64,000 bases of DNA, from positions 90,660,721-90,724,720 of the forward strand of contig CM043956.1 in NCBI GenBank assembly GCA_014529385.2, written 5' to 3'. The DNA comes from Adiantum capillus-veneris. Its lineage: Eukaryota; Streptophyta; Polypodiopsida; Polypodiales; Pteridaceae. The notes beneath the pieces were generated by a model. It saw only the letters and a list, made by a program, of their open reading frames with translations, did not search any database and had not been told where the DNA came from. Position numbers and translations under genes: made by a program. Shown one piece after another: positions 12,304 through 24,679 of this stretch (the first letter of the stretch is position 1; each line of letters opens with the position of its first letter).

Positions 12304-12629
12304 ATGCTTTCTTAGCTTAAAATGCCAGTGCCAGAAAGTGGGAGTTTGTAAGGCCTTCAGAGTTTACCAGGGTCTGGTATAGTTGCTGGAGGTTGGCTGA
12401 CTTCTGTTCTTGCCCCCTTTAAAGGTTTGTTCTGTTTTCAGTAAAAGAGTTAACCCAAGGTCCCAACCACTTCAAGAAAAGCCACGATGAGATTGAGATA
12501 CTTATTTCCTTCTGAGCAGGGTAAATTTTTCTACGAAGGATTTTCCATCAAAAATAATTTACACAAAATCCATAAATAGTAAGAAACGTCTAGTACTGAC
12601 ACCATGGATAGTCAGAGCGTGCATGCCAC

Positions 12630-15570
12630 CTTTTTGCGTGCAAATAGCTGACGAAGTGGAGTCCTTGGCAAAACCGCCCTGGCTACTTCTCTTTCGGTGT
12701 CTCTGATTCTCTGTCGTGCAGCATCTGGTAATTCCTGTAATAGGAAGAAGCTATCTTGTCCAACTGTATCAGACCTTGAGCAAGGTGTTGTATTTTTCCC
12801 CTTTGCATATTACCAAACTTCTATGAAAGATAAGAAACCCTGTGTTCAATTTTTTTGTTTTTTGAACTGATGGTGACTGGATTCCATGTCAGCACAGTAT
12901 TTTGATACTGCGAACAAGAGTCTCTAACTGCCACCAAGTTCCAACACCATATGAGAGGTAGACTTGCTTGTTAAAATCTCCTCTGAGTTGCCTTACAGAT
13001 TGATATAATCATTCAAAAAAATGAAAAGCTTATGTCATAATCATCATAGGTGATGGTGGAAGCGCAACTAACCAGAAACAAAACTTTACAGCTAGAGCCA
13101 CGAACTTGAGGACTGTAGGTTTCCGGAAAGTGCCACCTTAGAGACTGCCTCAAATTGTTGTTACGATAATGTGAGTGAGGGTTGGCATACTGGCAATCAA
13201 TTATCGAGCACAGTGGACTCCGATAGGTTACAGGCTTCATTCGAAGGGCCAACAAGAGAGATACCTGTAGTATGGTTAAAAGACTTCTTGCTAAGGTGTT
13301 TACTCCAGACTTAACCTCTTACTGACATTTCTCGCCTGGCAGTAATCCTTGCTAATGTTTGGGGTTGTTTTTGCTTTTGATCGTATCTAGCAACAAGTCC
13401 ACTAGTATGTATGCTATGCCACAATGTACTACAGAAAGCTATGATTCACCCCGGTGGATCTCTGCTAATGATCAGGTACTGGAGTGTAGGGGCCTTAGCA
13501 GCAAATTGGCATTTCCTTGTTCTCAAACCTGCTGTTGTCTTTCTTCCTGGAGTCTACAAACTAAAAGTTACAAGATTGATTTCTTCTGAGGATATTTTGT
13601 ATTCAATACGTGGCAGTCGTAATGTATGCCACCATGGTTGGCCTTGTGCTGATGTACTGGTCCTTCTGTCCCTTCATCATTGTCTAAGAGGCCAAATGGT
13701 ACTTGCTTACAATCCTCAAAACATTTAGTGGTGTCCAAGTCGGAGTCAGCTTACTTGTGGAACACTCAGAATGTCGGTCTCCATAATTTCGGATAGAGCT
13801 TCAACCTCAGCATCAAGTGTTTTCTGCGATTTGAGAGTGCTGACCTAGAATACAGGAGCAGTAATACCATCTTTTAAAAACGTCTAGTACAGAACAACAT
13901 AGAAAATATTATAATACATCTGGACATATCATTATGCAATTCTTCATTTAACACAGTTCTTGATGTGAAGTTATTACTCAAAAGTCAGATAAAGCCCCAA
14001 ACTAAGAGATGCAAACAGGTCATTTCCCTTGAAGAATACACTCCCATCATGCATGCTCTGTGACTGAATACTCATTGGCTGAAGGTAGCTAGCACATGTC
14101 TCACCCTTGCACATAGACATTGCATCAAGCCTCACAGTAATACATAGCTTCATCCCCTTGCCCCTACATGCAATCGTCTTTAGTATCCATCAATTTCAGG
14201 TCATTGAGCTCACTAATAATTACTTCTACTTCCATAATGGCCAGCGGACTAACAACTTGTTCCTGGATTTTTTCTGAGGCCTTTAAAAGAAAGTTTACTG
14301 TAAATCTGTCTGGTATGATCCGCACAACCAGACTTTATGGTACAGAATGGATCCCTGTATACCTTGCTTAGTTGAGACCAGACATGCAGCACATACAGCC
14401 ATAATGTCATTGGACGGGTATGCTAGCCTCCCTCCTTCAGCTTATTCAGTGAAGGTGGACGAGACCAAGCAAGCAGCCAGGCTGCTGGTGTATCTCATAT
14501 ATGACAAGATGGCTCTGTCTATGCCTACAATAGACTGTAAAAATACTTCTCAAGTTTCGCAATCAGTATTCTCGCTTTAATCCATCCTAATCTTTTACCA
14601 ATCTCACATTTCGCAAAACATAAAACACGGATCTTTCAATGAATCCTTGATTTGAGCCCAGATTGGTCGGTTGATACTTACCCCTGGAGTGAAGCGGCTT
14701 TCATTTTAAGCGTTAAAAAAAGAAAAGATTTTCCGACTCTAAATTATAAAAGCAAGGGTCACCAAACCTTTGCTCTTACCGAGCTGAAGTTATCATCATC
14801 CTCTGCATCAACTGCTAAACCTTTGCCTTTGTAGTCATAGCCTTGCTTGCCTCCATCCTGTTTGTTCTTTAAAATAGAGACCTTCAGACACTAGATTATA
14901 ATATATTTTTGAAGCAAGGGTCACCAAACCTTTGCTCTTGCCAGGCTTGAGCTGTTTTCGTCCTCTGCATCAACTGCTAAACCTTTGCCTTTGTAATCAT
15001 AGCCTTGCTTGCCTCCATCCTGTTTGTTCTTTGGTGCTGCTAAAACTTTACGTTTGTCAAAAGAGCCTGCAGCGTGCTGGCCTCCAGCCTGTGCCTTCTT
15101 TTTATCCTTCTGTGAAGATTACATGTCGAGAGGACATTGATATCTTCAAAGTCAGGTATGTCCAATCGTGCCAAGAAATCACAGCTAATGGCATATACTC
15201 ATTGAACTCTGTGTGTCGACTAAAGACAGCTAACAGAAAAGTGACAACGGAAGTTATTTTGTGCTCTAGGTCTGTTTGGAACAAAAGAAGAATCCTTCTT
15301 CTTAAGTTTTTCTGCGTGTTGCTTTGAAAGCTGCTCTCTCGGAGCATACAGAACTCGATTAAGTTAGAATCCTGCGCATTTCTTCAATGCTGCTCTTTCG
15401 TGCGCAAGCAGAACTGAGAAATCTGTGCATCTCCAAAATCTCCTACGAGAGAGATGTAAGGTGCACTGTACCTTAAACCACTTCACGAAGGAGGTCCTCC
15501 ATCGCGAGAGCTTCTTGAGGAAAGGATGAGAACGCCCGCGATCATCGCCTCCGCCTGAGGGGTTCACCAT
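12630..15570 (-). CDS. Unrecognised intron-containing gene, five phase-0 exons
   Basis: Five minus-strand exons join in frame: 15570-15472, 15109-14942, 14866-14780, 13844-13755 and 12734-12630 (99, 168, 87, 90 and 105 bp). All are multiples of three, with no internal stop, and each acceptor ends in AG. Four of the five following donors are GT; exon 2 uses a GC donor (ctg|gcaaga). The start MVNPSGGGDDRGRSHPF follows an ORF-poor leader. The product is hydrophilic: a basic N-terminus, a Lys/Gly-rich middle with GYDYKGKGLAVDAED seen twice (exons 2 and 3), a short helical stretch (LDAEVEALSEIMETDI) and a basic end (ARQRIRDTEREVAR...LFARKK). If the last donor is not used, the frame ends VACTL-stop at about 12615. 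More exons may exist, for example at 13256-13180. There is no signal peptide or membrane segment. I do not recognise the family. Confidence 0.5.
14747..15040 (-). repeat. Partial exon duplication, about 125-bp unit
   Basis: The unit at about 14911-15040 is repeated at about 14747-14870 with roughly nine tenths identity by eye. Both encode NKQDGGKQGYDYKGKGLAVD. In the upstream copy the segment is the end of exon 2. In the other it is a whole exon, whose acceptor (taaag) replaces the coding ccaaag of its sister. Both copies keep the sequence that flanks the donor. Confidence 0.8.
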
Positions 15571-16869
15571 TGTCGTCGTGAGCTGCGCGCACTTTTCTTG
15601 TTCAAAAATTGAGACAGCAGTGTTTATGTGGAAAGAACAAGCGATGAGCTCTACTAAGAGCTGAGTCGCACCAGATGCTAGAATGTGGTTATTGCATGGG
15701 TTATTGGCAAGTTCTACTTTCAGGCAGTAGACTTCCAAAATTTCTTGCATCCCTATTCCCTATCCACCCACTACTCCTACTCCTCCTGGGTGCCTAAGGC
15801 TGCGATCAGGACGCAAAGTACTCAATTTGATTTGGCAATCAATGATTGCCAGAAGGCACCGCCCTTCCATCTCCGGACCCGCCACATTTCTTCCAACCCA
15901 CCCCCCCTTGGAAGAAAAGCTCTATCGCATGTGTCATTGCTAGGATTGGTTGAGCATTGCGGGGCCCAAGGTATCCACCACTCAAGGATTGCAATTGCCT
16001 TCCCTTGCCTCAATAGTGTGAACAAGGTGGGTGCCGACATAACTGCGTACTGGCATTGCCTCTATTCTCGTCTAAACCCGGCCAATAATACATTTGAAAG
16101 CATTTACAAGGTATGACCTTTATGCTACCTTCTTTCCCACTCCCACCACTAGCACTGGCGTGACTTGGCTCTCCAATGTGGCATATGGATAATGGGAAGA
16201 TGGGCCTCAATAATTATTCTACTCTAAATCCACTTTGAGCACAACATCAAGACCATTTTGTATTAGATGATAAGTCTATTGGATGCTTGCGAGACGGACC
16301 AGCTGAGGACGAGCTACTGCAAGTGTCTGTAATCGTTGTACCATCACACCTTTTGGCAGTAAATCGTAGTTCAACTCAGTACTTGGGAGACTAAGGTTGG
16401 GTTCACACGCGATAGAGATCGAAAAAATTTATTGCACAGACATGGATGTATTATCCCCTCTCCCTCGGTAGGCAAGGACTACCGCCTCAGTTTACAGCAT
16501 GATGGAGGAGTAGAGAATGAAACTTTTATGCAAGAAAACTTGGTTTGGTTGAATTCGTTGTGCAAGAAAGCTTTTCATCATGCCTTGTGAATAGTGGTGG
16601 TGGAGGTAGTAAATTGAGAGCTATAGCTACCAACACCTCCATCAAAACCCACCCTAAGTGGTTGCACTATTGTTTGTATACACGTTGGGACATCGTAACA
16701 TTAAAAGAAAATTTAAACAAGCATGTCATAAATGCAAAGGCAGTGGTGACGAAGCAAGGCTCTGTGTGGGAGTCGTCCCCTACACACACAAGCTGGAAAT
16801 TTGACCTGCACAAAATCAAGTGTGCTTGGGCTCTTTGGATGCACCCCGGGGAGGTGGGCGATTTTTGTT
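15571..16869. other. Intergenic sequence upstream of the spliced gene
   Basis: No gene can be supported. Open stretches on either strand (such as 15685-16116) lack recognisable motifs. The first few hundred bases should contain the promoter and leader of the minus-strand gene starting at 15570, but no clear TATA box was found. The lower end of the chromovirus, with its expected 3' LTR on the minus strand, should lie around 16.4-16.87 kb, but I could not define it. Confidence 0.35.
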
Positions 16870-18430
16870 TTAGCGAGTGGCACAATCACGTTTCTTAAGT
16901 GCGGAGACATTCTCCCATGTAGAACTTAATGCAGGTCTATCTAGCCATTTTACGAACACCTTTCGTCTGACATGATGTCTGGTGCGAAGCTCATGAGAAT
17001 CCAAAATCTTTTCGGGCTCATGAGGGATGCTTGGTGGTTCGATAAGGTCAACTAACACATGTGTGTCAATGACATTATCATTCTGTCCTAGTTGTTTTCG
17101 TAAACGGCTAACATGAAAAACAGGATGAACTCGTGAGTGCTCTGGAAGAGCTAGCTTATAGGCTGCTTGACCTATACGTTTGAGAATGGTAAACAGTCCA
17201 CAATAGCGTGGTGAAAGTTTAGCAACTTTTCTCGTCTTCAAACTTTCTGAATGCTCCGAAACTTTGAGGAAAACATTGTCCTCTTCTTCGAAAGTAGCCT
17301 ACGTACTTCTTATATCGATCTTGAGCTTGCTTAACATTTTGTCGAGCAACTCGAAGCATGTCAAAATGGTCTTGGAGAAAATCCTTCGCTTGTTGTATCT
17401 TCTCCTTAGCCAACCACATCGAAACGGGTGATCTAGGTTGAAATCCATATAAAAGCATAAATGGACTAAGCCCTGTAGTCACATGCTTTGAACTATTATA
17501 AGCAAATTCCAATATAGGTAAGTAGTCTTCCCAATTGGTTTGATTCTTGCTAATGTACGCTCGTAGCATATCCTCTAGCACTTAATTAACTCTTTCGATT
17601 TGACCAATATCTGTTTCTGGATGATCAACCGTACTTAGATTAAGTTTAGTTTCCAACTTTTGAAACACGGCTCTCCAGGAATGATTATCGAACTTTCGAT
17701 CTCTGTCACTAATGATACTAGCTGGAAGATCGTAGAGTCTATATATATGCTCGACAAATAGCCATGATAATTTTGGTGTCTTAACCGTAGTCTTAGTGAA
17801 AATGAATCGACCCATCTTTGTGAGATGGTCTACAATTACCCATAGAGCATCATGGCCACGATTTGTAGTTGGTAGTCCTACTACAAAATCCATAGAGATA
17901 CTCTCCCACTTACCTTGTGGAATCTCTAAAGGATGTAAAAGGCCACCTACCTTGAGGCGCTCTACCTTATTAACTTGGCACTGTTGGCAGTTTATTACGT
18001 ACTCTTGAAGATCATGATGTTAGCCCAACTAATAAAATTATCGTCGAACTAAGGCATACGTCTTATGAATATCTGGATGACCAACGCTTGGACTATCGAG
18101 ACACTCAAATAAGATTTGGCACCTAGTGTCTGAGTCCTTTGGCACACATGCTCTACCCTTGTGGAGTAAGTAGCCATCATCAATGGAAAAATTCTTCCAT
18201 TGCTTAAGCTCTTTCTGAGTAGGGGTGGAGCTCTGTGTGTTGGAGTTTTTATCTGCGCGTGCAGAGACATGTTGATTTGGTTGTACAAAGACATGTGAAT
18301 GTGAGGGATCCCTTTTTAAAACTGCACTCCACACTTTAGCATATGATTGATCTTGTGCACACTTGCCACGAAATGACTCCAAAAATCCACTCTTTATTTT
18401 TGTGACAACAAGTAAATTAGTCTGAGGCAT
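16870..18430 (-). pseudogene. Chromovirus integrase with chromodomain
   Basis: The zinc-binding region precedes the DDE core. MDFVVGLP holds the first Asp and SDRDRKF the second; the third site reads DIGQIERVN where the usual sequence is DGQTERVN. A TAA follows ERVN where the family has Gln (CAA), a single C-to-T change. Next come the GPY/F-like region (RYCGLFTILKRIGQAAYKL, VHPVFHVSRLRK) and a chromodomain-type end (VFVKWLDRP, then STWEN). In the family this domain steers integration to marked chromatin. Confidence 0.9.
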
Positions 18431-18491
18431 CCGACTTAGTGCATCCGCTACTACATTATATCACTACTACATTATATCGCCCCTTGCGATA

Positions 18492-19705
18492 TCATAGCTT
18501 ACAATCATAATCTTGAAGGATTTTGGTCCATCTAGCTTTACGGCCCTTCAAGTCCATTTGAGTAGTAAACCATTTGATACTCTCATGGTCAAAAACTACT
18601 TCAAACTCGGCACCATATAAATAGTGTCGCCACTTTCGTAAAGCGTGAAGTATGGCATAGAGCTCTCTCTCACAGAGAGAATAATTCTGTTGAGCTCTAT
18701 TTAACTTTTTACTTTCAAAGGCTATAGGTCTTCCCTCCTGGAGAAGCACCGCACCAATTGCTTTATCACTAGCATCAGTCTCTACCACAAATGGCTTAAG
18801 TGGGTCAACGATTTCTAGGATGGGAGCAGTGGCTATAGCTACCTTGAGCTATTCAAAACTGCGTTTTTGGGCTTCTTCCCAAGAAAAGGTCTTACCTTTT
18901 GCTTTTAGTCATAGGAACAACGATTTTGGTATAGTCGTGGATATACTGTCGATAAAATCCAGCCATGCCTAAAAATATTTGAAGCTCCTCAACCGTGTTG
19001 GGATGTGGACATCGAAGAATGGCAGCGACCTTGTCAGTGTCCATTTTGATGCTAGAATAAGAGATCACATGACCGAGGTAATGTATCTCTGTTTTAAAGA
19101 AATCTCACTTGCTTTGCTTAGCATACAGTGCGTGAGCTCATAGCTATTCGAACACTAATCGTAAGTGTTCTATGTGTGAATCTTCAGTCTTACTGTAAAT
19201 GAGAATGTCATCAAGGAAAACCACAAAAAATTTTCCAAGATAGGGACGTAAAACACTATCCATGAGTGTCATAAATGTAGCTAGAGCATTGGTTAGACCA
19301 AAAGGCATAACCAAAAATTCAAAATGTCCAAACCGTGTTCTAAAGGCAGTTTTGGAGATATCTTGCAAAAGGATACGCACCTAGTGATATCCTAAATGAA
19401 GATCTTGTATAGTATCTTGCTCCATGGAGTTGATCAAACAACTCATCCACTCGAGACAGAGGATAATTTTTCTTGATGGTTATGGCATTTAATCCGCGAT
19501 AATCTACGCACATGCGCATAGTACCATCTTTCTTTTCTACGAATAGAATTGGTGAAGCCCAAGGCGAAGTGCTAGGTCTAATGAAACCACAGGCAAGGTA
19601 GTCGGCCAACTGACTCTCAACCTCCTTGGCTTCTTTAGCACTCATACAATAAGGTGGTTTACTCACCAGTTTAGTGCATGGCAAGACATCTATGCTATGC
19701 TGCAC
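18492..19705 (-). pseudogene. Chromovirus reverse transcriptase and RNase H
   Basis: RT motifs: [46 protein letters not shown] and the FLDD catalytic box ([14 protein letters not shown], about 19210). RNase H: VETDASDKAIGAVLLQEG, then KLNRAQQNYS and ELYAILHALRKWRHYL. A frame change near 19370 and an interruption near 18800-19140 break the frame. Domain lengths are otherwise normal. Confidence 0.92.
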
Positions 19706-19846
19706 ATCACGTGTAGTAGGGGGTAAACCCGGCGGTAAATCACTTGAGAATACATCACTATACTCTATGAGTAAGTGAGTCAGTTTTTGCCGTGCAAAAG
19801 GAGAAAGTAAACTAGAGTTATGCTAGGATGGAGAATCTTGTAGTTC

Positions 19847-20610
19847 CTATAATGTTTGTTTTACAACAGTTGCACGTTGCTCTATAGAATTAAAATTGAG
19901 AGCACTTTGCTCATTAGATTTGTTAATACTTTGCTTATCGTTAGAATTCATTGCACTTTGCATACCATTACTAGAATTCACAGCACTTTGCTCTTGAGAA
20001 TTCACAAGACTTGGAGATAAGCAGTAACACAAAAAGACTTCATCCATTAAATCTTCTTTCTGCAAAATAAAAAGCTTGGCTGTACATATAAGAGGTGCAG
20101 ATGGTATATTTTTCTCACCAAGCAAAAGCACATGTTTACCATTGGCCATAAAGGATAAGGAGTTGTATTCATAATTAGTGTGCAATATGTTTCCTGAACC
20201 ATGCAATCACTCCTGTCCTAAAACTACATCAGCACGGTCCATATTCATATCTTGGAAGTCAAGGGTCATCGCATGATCTTGAACAATAAGCTCAACCCCT
20301 TGAACTACCGTGTGCCATACTTCTTTATCATTCCCAGACATCTGCTCCACCACATACTTGTGGGAGCAGGGAGTCTGTGTAAGTTCAATTTCTTGACTAG
20401 CTTATAGTTCAAGAAGTTATGAGTTGCACCATCATCCACTAAAATATGAACACGTTGTCCGTTAATAGTGCTATGCATGCAAATCAAATCATGGGGGCCA
20501 AAGGTGGCCTGCCACATTGAAGCAGGCACACAACACTGGTGCTTTTCTTCCATATGAAGAACCTCTACAACACAATATTTAGAAGATGAATCTAATGAGA
20601 GGCGTTGCAC
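19847..20610 (-). pseudogene. Chromovirus protease region and Ser/Asn-rich linker
   Basis: The retropepsin signature reads VDDGATHNFL where the family has DSGATHNF; the catalytic Asp is kept. The downstream linker carries a short repeated QSAxNSN-type motif (about 19850-20010), which looks like local expansion. No gag zinc knuckle is recognisable above it. Confidence 0.75.
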
Positions 20611-20845
20611 TGTTGCATGCCCTTTTCTTTGCCTTGCAAAAGAGAATAGTCTTTCTTGTTATGTTGGTCCGAAAGACATTGAAATTATTGAATTCTTGAG
20701 CTATTTGTAAAGTGTTCAAAGGGCCATAATTGCCGCATTTTGGCATACTCAAAAACTACGAGAGAACACAGAGCAATTGGAAGAATACAAATTAGCGAGG
20801 CTAATTACTTTTGCTTGCGGTGGTATATAGTTGGTTTTGATGTGT

Positions 20846-21082
20846 TTCCAATCGGGGGAAGACAATGTCATTGACCATCAACTTTTGGTTGACTTTGCAT
20901 GAGCTTGAACAAATCTTAGACTCTCATGATTTACATACTCATCATCATGTGCGTCAACAAGTTTTAGTCAAGTGTAAAGACCGACCTGAAGAAGGTGCCA
21001 CTTGACAAAACATTAGTGTTCTTAATAAGAAGTTTCCCACTTTTGTTTTTGAGGGCAAAAACACGTCTCCAAGGGGGGGTAA
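20846..21082 (+). pseudogene. 3' tail of a second chromovirus, opposite strand
   Basis: The plus-strand translation reads DNVIDHQLLVDF, then ILDSHDLHTHHHVRQQVL and CKDRPEEGAT. This aligns with DNVIDTHVLVD, ILDSHELRTRHHVRRKVF and WLDRPALSST in the minus-strand chromovirus. A stop interrupts it where the relative has Trp. It runs into a polypurine tract (aaggggggg, 21071-21079). It is therefore the end of a related but distinct element in the opposite orientation. Confidence 0.75.
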
Positions 21083-21250
21083 TGTAAAGCCAAGGGCAAA
21101 CCCAAGGGTGTCATGAACCCACGCCAAGCGCCAATTGCTAGATGTGGACAAGGGATTCTAAATATAGACGGCCAAGGGATTATATAATAGGGTGGTAGGG
21201 TTGGAAATTCTCATGGCAATTCCCCTGGGTCTTTCATCAACTATTATTGA
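21083..21250 (+). repeat. Start of the LTR of the second chromovirus
   Basis: TGTAAAGCC follows the polypurine tract at the distance expected of an LTR start. A TATATAATAGG element near 21180 would be the LTR promoter. The end of the LTR cannot be fixed without a second copy, so the end given is a guess. Confidence 0.4.
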
Positions 21251-23554
21251 AAAGGTACACTATTACTTTGACATATGGAAGGATGGCCTTGTCTACCACA
21301 TCTAGATTTGGTATTATGTTCTGCAGATTTTTTGCTTACATGTTTACATTTAGAGAAATTCCTGATTTTGGGAATTTATCATGCTCCTCTGCCCCACTTC
21401 CAATACGTTGTGCAAGGAAAGCTCATATTTTGACATGCATCTATGCTTGATAAAATTCACACAAAACAGCTATAAGGCCATTTTTAAAGTGCAAACAATT
21501 AGGGAAACAACTTTTTTAGAAAGTTGAAGCAACATTGTGCTTTGTAGGCTGTAGCACCACTTGAAAATTTACACTAAGACCTACGTTGATAATCGTGCAT
21601 CTCTATATATTTTTCAAACTGAGGGCACCAAAAGAGTCTAGGTAATCTAACAGAGACTCGTCTAGATAATTTGATAGAGACTCGCCAGTGTAGTCAGCTC
21701 ATAAACTCCAAGGGTAATATGATTATGCTGCCCAGATAAAAGAGAGGGAGGAAGAGGAATCTCCATCCTTGTTGTTGTTGTTGTCTCTGCAAGGGCACAT
21801 TATCATTGATAGGGACTCGACAAAGTTTGTTCATGTTTGAGGATACTGCATATAGGCCTAACGAGGGAACACACTTCCCATCGTCTCCACCATGGCTAGA
21901 GGGTGCCACATCAACCCTAGGGGTGTCCAGTAGGAAATATGTAAGATAGCACGAGCGAATAAAATAAGGGATTTATAATTAGGTCCATTTACAAAAAAAT
22001 GTACTTACACAAAGGATTTTTTAATTGATAAGTGAAAATTTTCATACATAAGGATTAGCTTTTTTACAAAAAATGCATACATAAGGGATACATATAGTAC
22101 TTGAAAATATACAGGTAAGGGACTATTTAAATACCTCTCGTTCACACATGCTGTATGCAATTTTTACATCCCCAGGCATCAACCATAGCCTAGCTCTGAC
22201 CGTGGTCCTACTTTGCACTTCTCTTCTACAGTTAAATTAGATATTAAGCACCCCATCATGAGCCCACCAACTAAACCCACTACTTTGGTGATTATCTAGC
22301 TAACCATATCCACAGGTTGATGATTGACTCGAGATTTGAGCAACATCGCACAATTAGTCTGTGAATCATCAAATGTGACTACTACATAACCTAGGCCTTT
22401 GGGCAATGTAGAGCATTCAGAAGGCGAGATGAAAATCTAGCAAGGGTAAATCTCTTACTAGTACAAGACATACCATTTTTTGTTGGTTGCATTACGCGTT
22501 TCTCAACCAAGTTTCTCCTTCTCATGAAAAATCTATTTTTGAGTCACTTTTCCCTTTCCCCAATTAATTCATACATTGCCAACACAAAGGAGCAGGAATA
22601 GCTGCAAAATCTTCAATAACACAGGAGATTGATAGGTATCATGTATCAACAACTAACCAGCTCTTCCCTCTTCATTTTTGCCATTTCTCTGCTCTCCTCT
22701 CATGTTTGCATGTTTGAAGTTTCCTTTTTTTAAGGTACAATTTATCAGAGATCGTCCTATTCTGATGATGTTCTTACCTTTTGTGGTTGTATCTCGGCAA
22801 CTGCAAAGATTTTAGTTGCCTTTGTAGCCCAATTCACATTGCTTTCGTCACCTCTATAGATGAATGCCAATCTCTATGAAAATTATTATATGGACATGTC
22901 TGCAGCTTAGTCTAGGTAGAACTTGCATGGATGCATCCGAGCACTAGATAGAAAGGTTTACTGTCAAAGCTTTGCATTAACTTGGAAAAAGTGTTTCCAG
23001 CAGCAATGCAATCAAAGCGCAGGCGGCCCATGCATTCTTTTACATTTTTATCCACATGGAAGGTCCCTTGAAAGAGCAAGTCCTCTTGCTGTTGTTCAAG
23101 TCTCACAATTGGAAATTATTTTTGATAATCGCAATGGTCCAAGTATGTTGGTTGTCTTCTTGTGGAATGCAAATATAACGTTGTTGACATTAGTGACCCT
23201 TGTGAACACCTTGGCAAGAATGAGGAGAATGATAGGCTATTAAGCTTCAATAGAAGGTTGTGTGCCTATGGGATGTACGGTATTTTGTGTGTAATGGCCC
23301 ATTTGCATGGTTGTTGCTCAGTCTTCACACTGTCCTAGGTGGAATTTTATATGGGAAAGATTCAGAAGTGATTAGGTTGAGGAATAACTTTGTTTGTATT
23401 CTTCAAAATTCAAACTTTGTATATTTTACCTCGGCTATTTGACTGGAATCTACCCAGATGCTGCTAAAGTCCACGCATGCTATCCAGGTCAGCGGATATT
23501 ACGCAGCACCATGGATGCACAATGTTGCTGCTCGTCCTGTGCTGCACCCACAAG
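21251..23554. other. AT-rich intergenic sequence
   Basis: No gene can be supported. A short repeated phrase, a[g/t]agagactcg, occurs near 21652 and 21675. Open stretches at 22912-23243 on both strands overlap each other and carry no motif. Confidence 0.35.
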
Positions 23555-23860
23555 CCTGCTGTCTCTCGTATCGCATCTCTTCCACCGCCTCCGCACCCAA
23601 CCTCCCCCCGCCTGCACCCACAAACCTGCTGTCTCTCGCATCGCGTCTCTTCCTCCCGCTCCGCACCCAACCTCCCCCCGCTTGCATCCGCTCTACCGAG
23701 AGAGACAGAGAGAGAGAGAAAGAGACAATTCTGCACGGATATAACCTCAGCCCAACACACATACACAGGGCATCTCTTCGCTTCTCTCTGGCATCACACT
23801 CTTCCTCCCCCTCTGCACCCAACCTCCGCCCGCCTGCATCCGTTGTACCGAGAGACAGAG
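23555..23860. repeat. 70-bp minisatellite with GA interruptions
   Basis: Units begin at 23555 and 23625 with cctgctgtctctcg and contain ccgcacccaacctcccccc. A third, diverged unit lies at about 23768-23850. Units two and three both end in ctaccgagag-like sequence with a short GA run. The overlapping ORFs on both strands are artefacts of this repeat. Confidence 0.8.
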
Positions 23861-24240
23861 AGAGGAGAGAGAGAAATGAAATGTCAATATATACGCGCCC
23901 AACACACATGATCGCCTTTTTCTCCTGCCTCCACGTGTGTCCTTGCTGCTTTTTCACTGCAAACTTTTCCAAGGGATCTCCCAAGATACCCCTTGATCGA
24001 CCTGCTTCCAAAATTGGGCACGCCTACTTGAGAAGTCAATTTATTCAAAGCAACATTGGTTTGAAACAATGGATTTGAGAACTTAGTTTATTTAAAGCAA
24101 CTTTGATTTGAAACAATGGGGGTGTGCACACATGTGGTGTGACTGGGTGTGCAATGCATCTCTCATATCATAAGAAGTGATGATGTCATTGCAATATGTG
24201 TGCACAAGTGTTGGAAGTGTTGAGAAAAGGGGTGGCTTTC

Positions 24241-24638
24241 CTCAGGACTAAATAACACATAGCATTAACGGGGGGGTAAGGGGATCGAGGGCAGAGAAGT
24301 GCGCGCACAAAAATTGGGGAGATTGCAGCCATAGATGGACACTTAAAAACTAAACCCGGCCACAGACTAAACCCAGGTAGCGCCTATGTTTTAATAATAA
24401 AACCAAAAAAAAAAACGGGCCATGGTAATAGCATGCGCGCGCGGGTGGGAAGGTTACCCCATGCGTCTCAATTTGGGCGATGAGGCCATGGGTTCAAATC
24501 GAGTCGACATCCGCCTACTTTTTCACGTTAACTTGCCGTGCATCCGGGTTTAATCTGCCTCGAGCTTCTCATGTCCACTTCCATGCCGTCGATCCCCTCA
24601 CCCCCCTCTCTTTAATGTTATGTGTTACTTAGTGTCGT
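24241..24638. mobile_element. 398-bp foldback/MITE-like element
   Basis: Terminal inverted repeats are visible. The left end reads ACTAAATAACACATAGC and later GGGGATCGA. The right end, on the other strand, reads ACTAAGTAACACATAAC and later GGGGATCGA. The element is flanked on both sides by ggggtggctttc (24229-24240 and 24639-24650), which looks like a target-site duplication. It has no coding capacity. An internal GGTTCAAATC resembles a tRNA B box and there is an A-rich run near 24404. The superfamily is uncertain; a flanking duplication of 9 bp or more would suit a Mutator-type element. Confidence 0.75.
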
Positions 24639-24679
24639 GGGGTGGCTTTCAACTTTCTAGATGTGACCATATATACTTA

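Larger units (their letters stand above)
16870..20610 (-). mobile_element. Ty3/gypsy chromovirus, minus strand, decayed
   Basis: Read on the minus strand the order is aspartic protease, RT, RNase H, integrase zinc domain, integrase core and a C-terminal chromodomain-like segment, which is the chromovirus order. Gag and the 5' LTR are not seen above 20.6 kb, and no LTR could be delimited below 16.87 kb. Several stops and short frame changes are present. A related plus-strand tail lies directly adjacent at 20846-21082. Confidence 0.92.

Noticed and set aside
24480-24510. tRNA gene or tRNA-derived SINE suggested by ggttcaaatc
   Set aside because: Only a B-box-like word is present. No cloverleaf, acceptor stem or convincing A box can be drawn, and the sequence lies inside an element with inverted ends.
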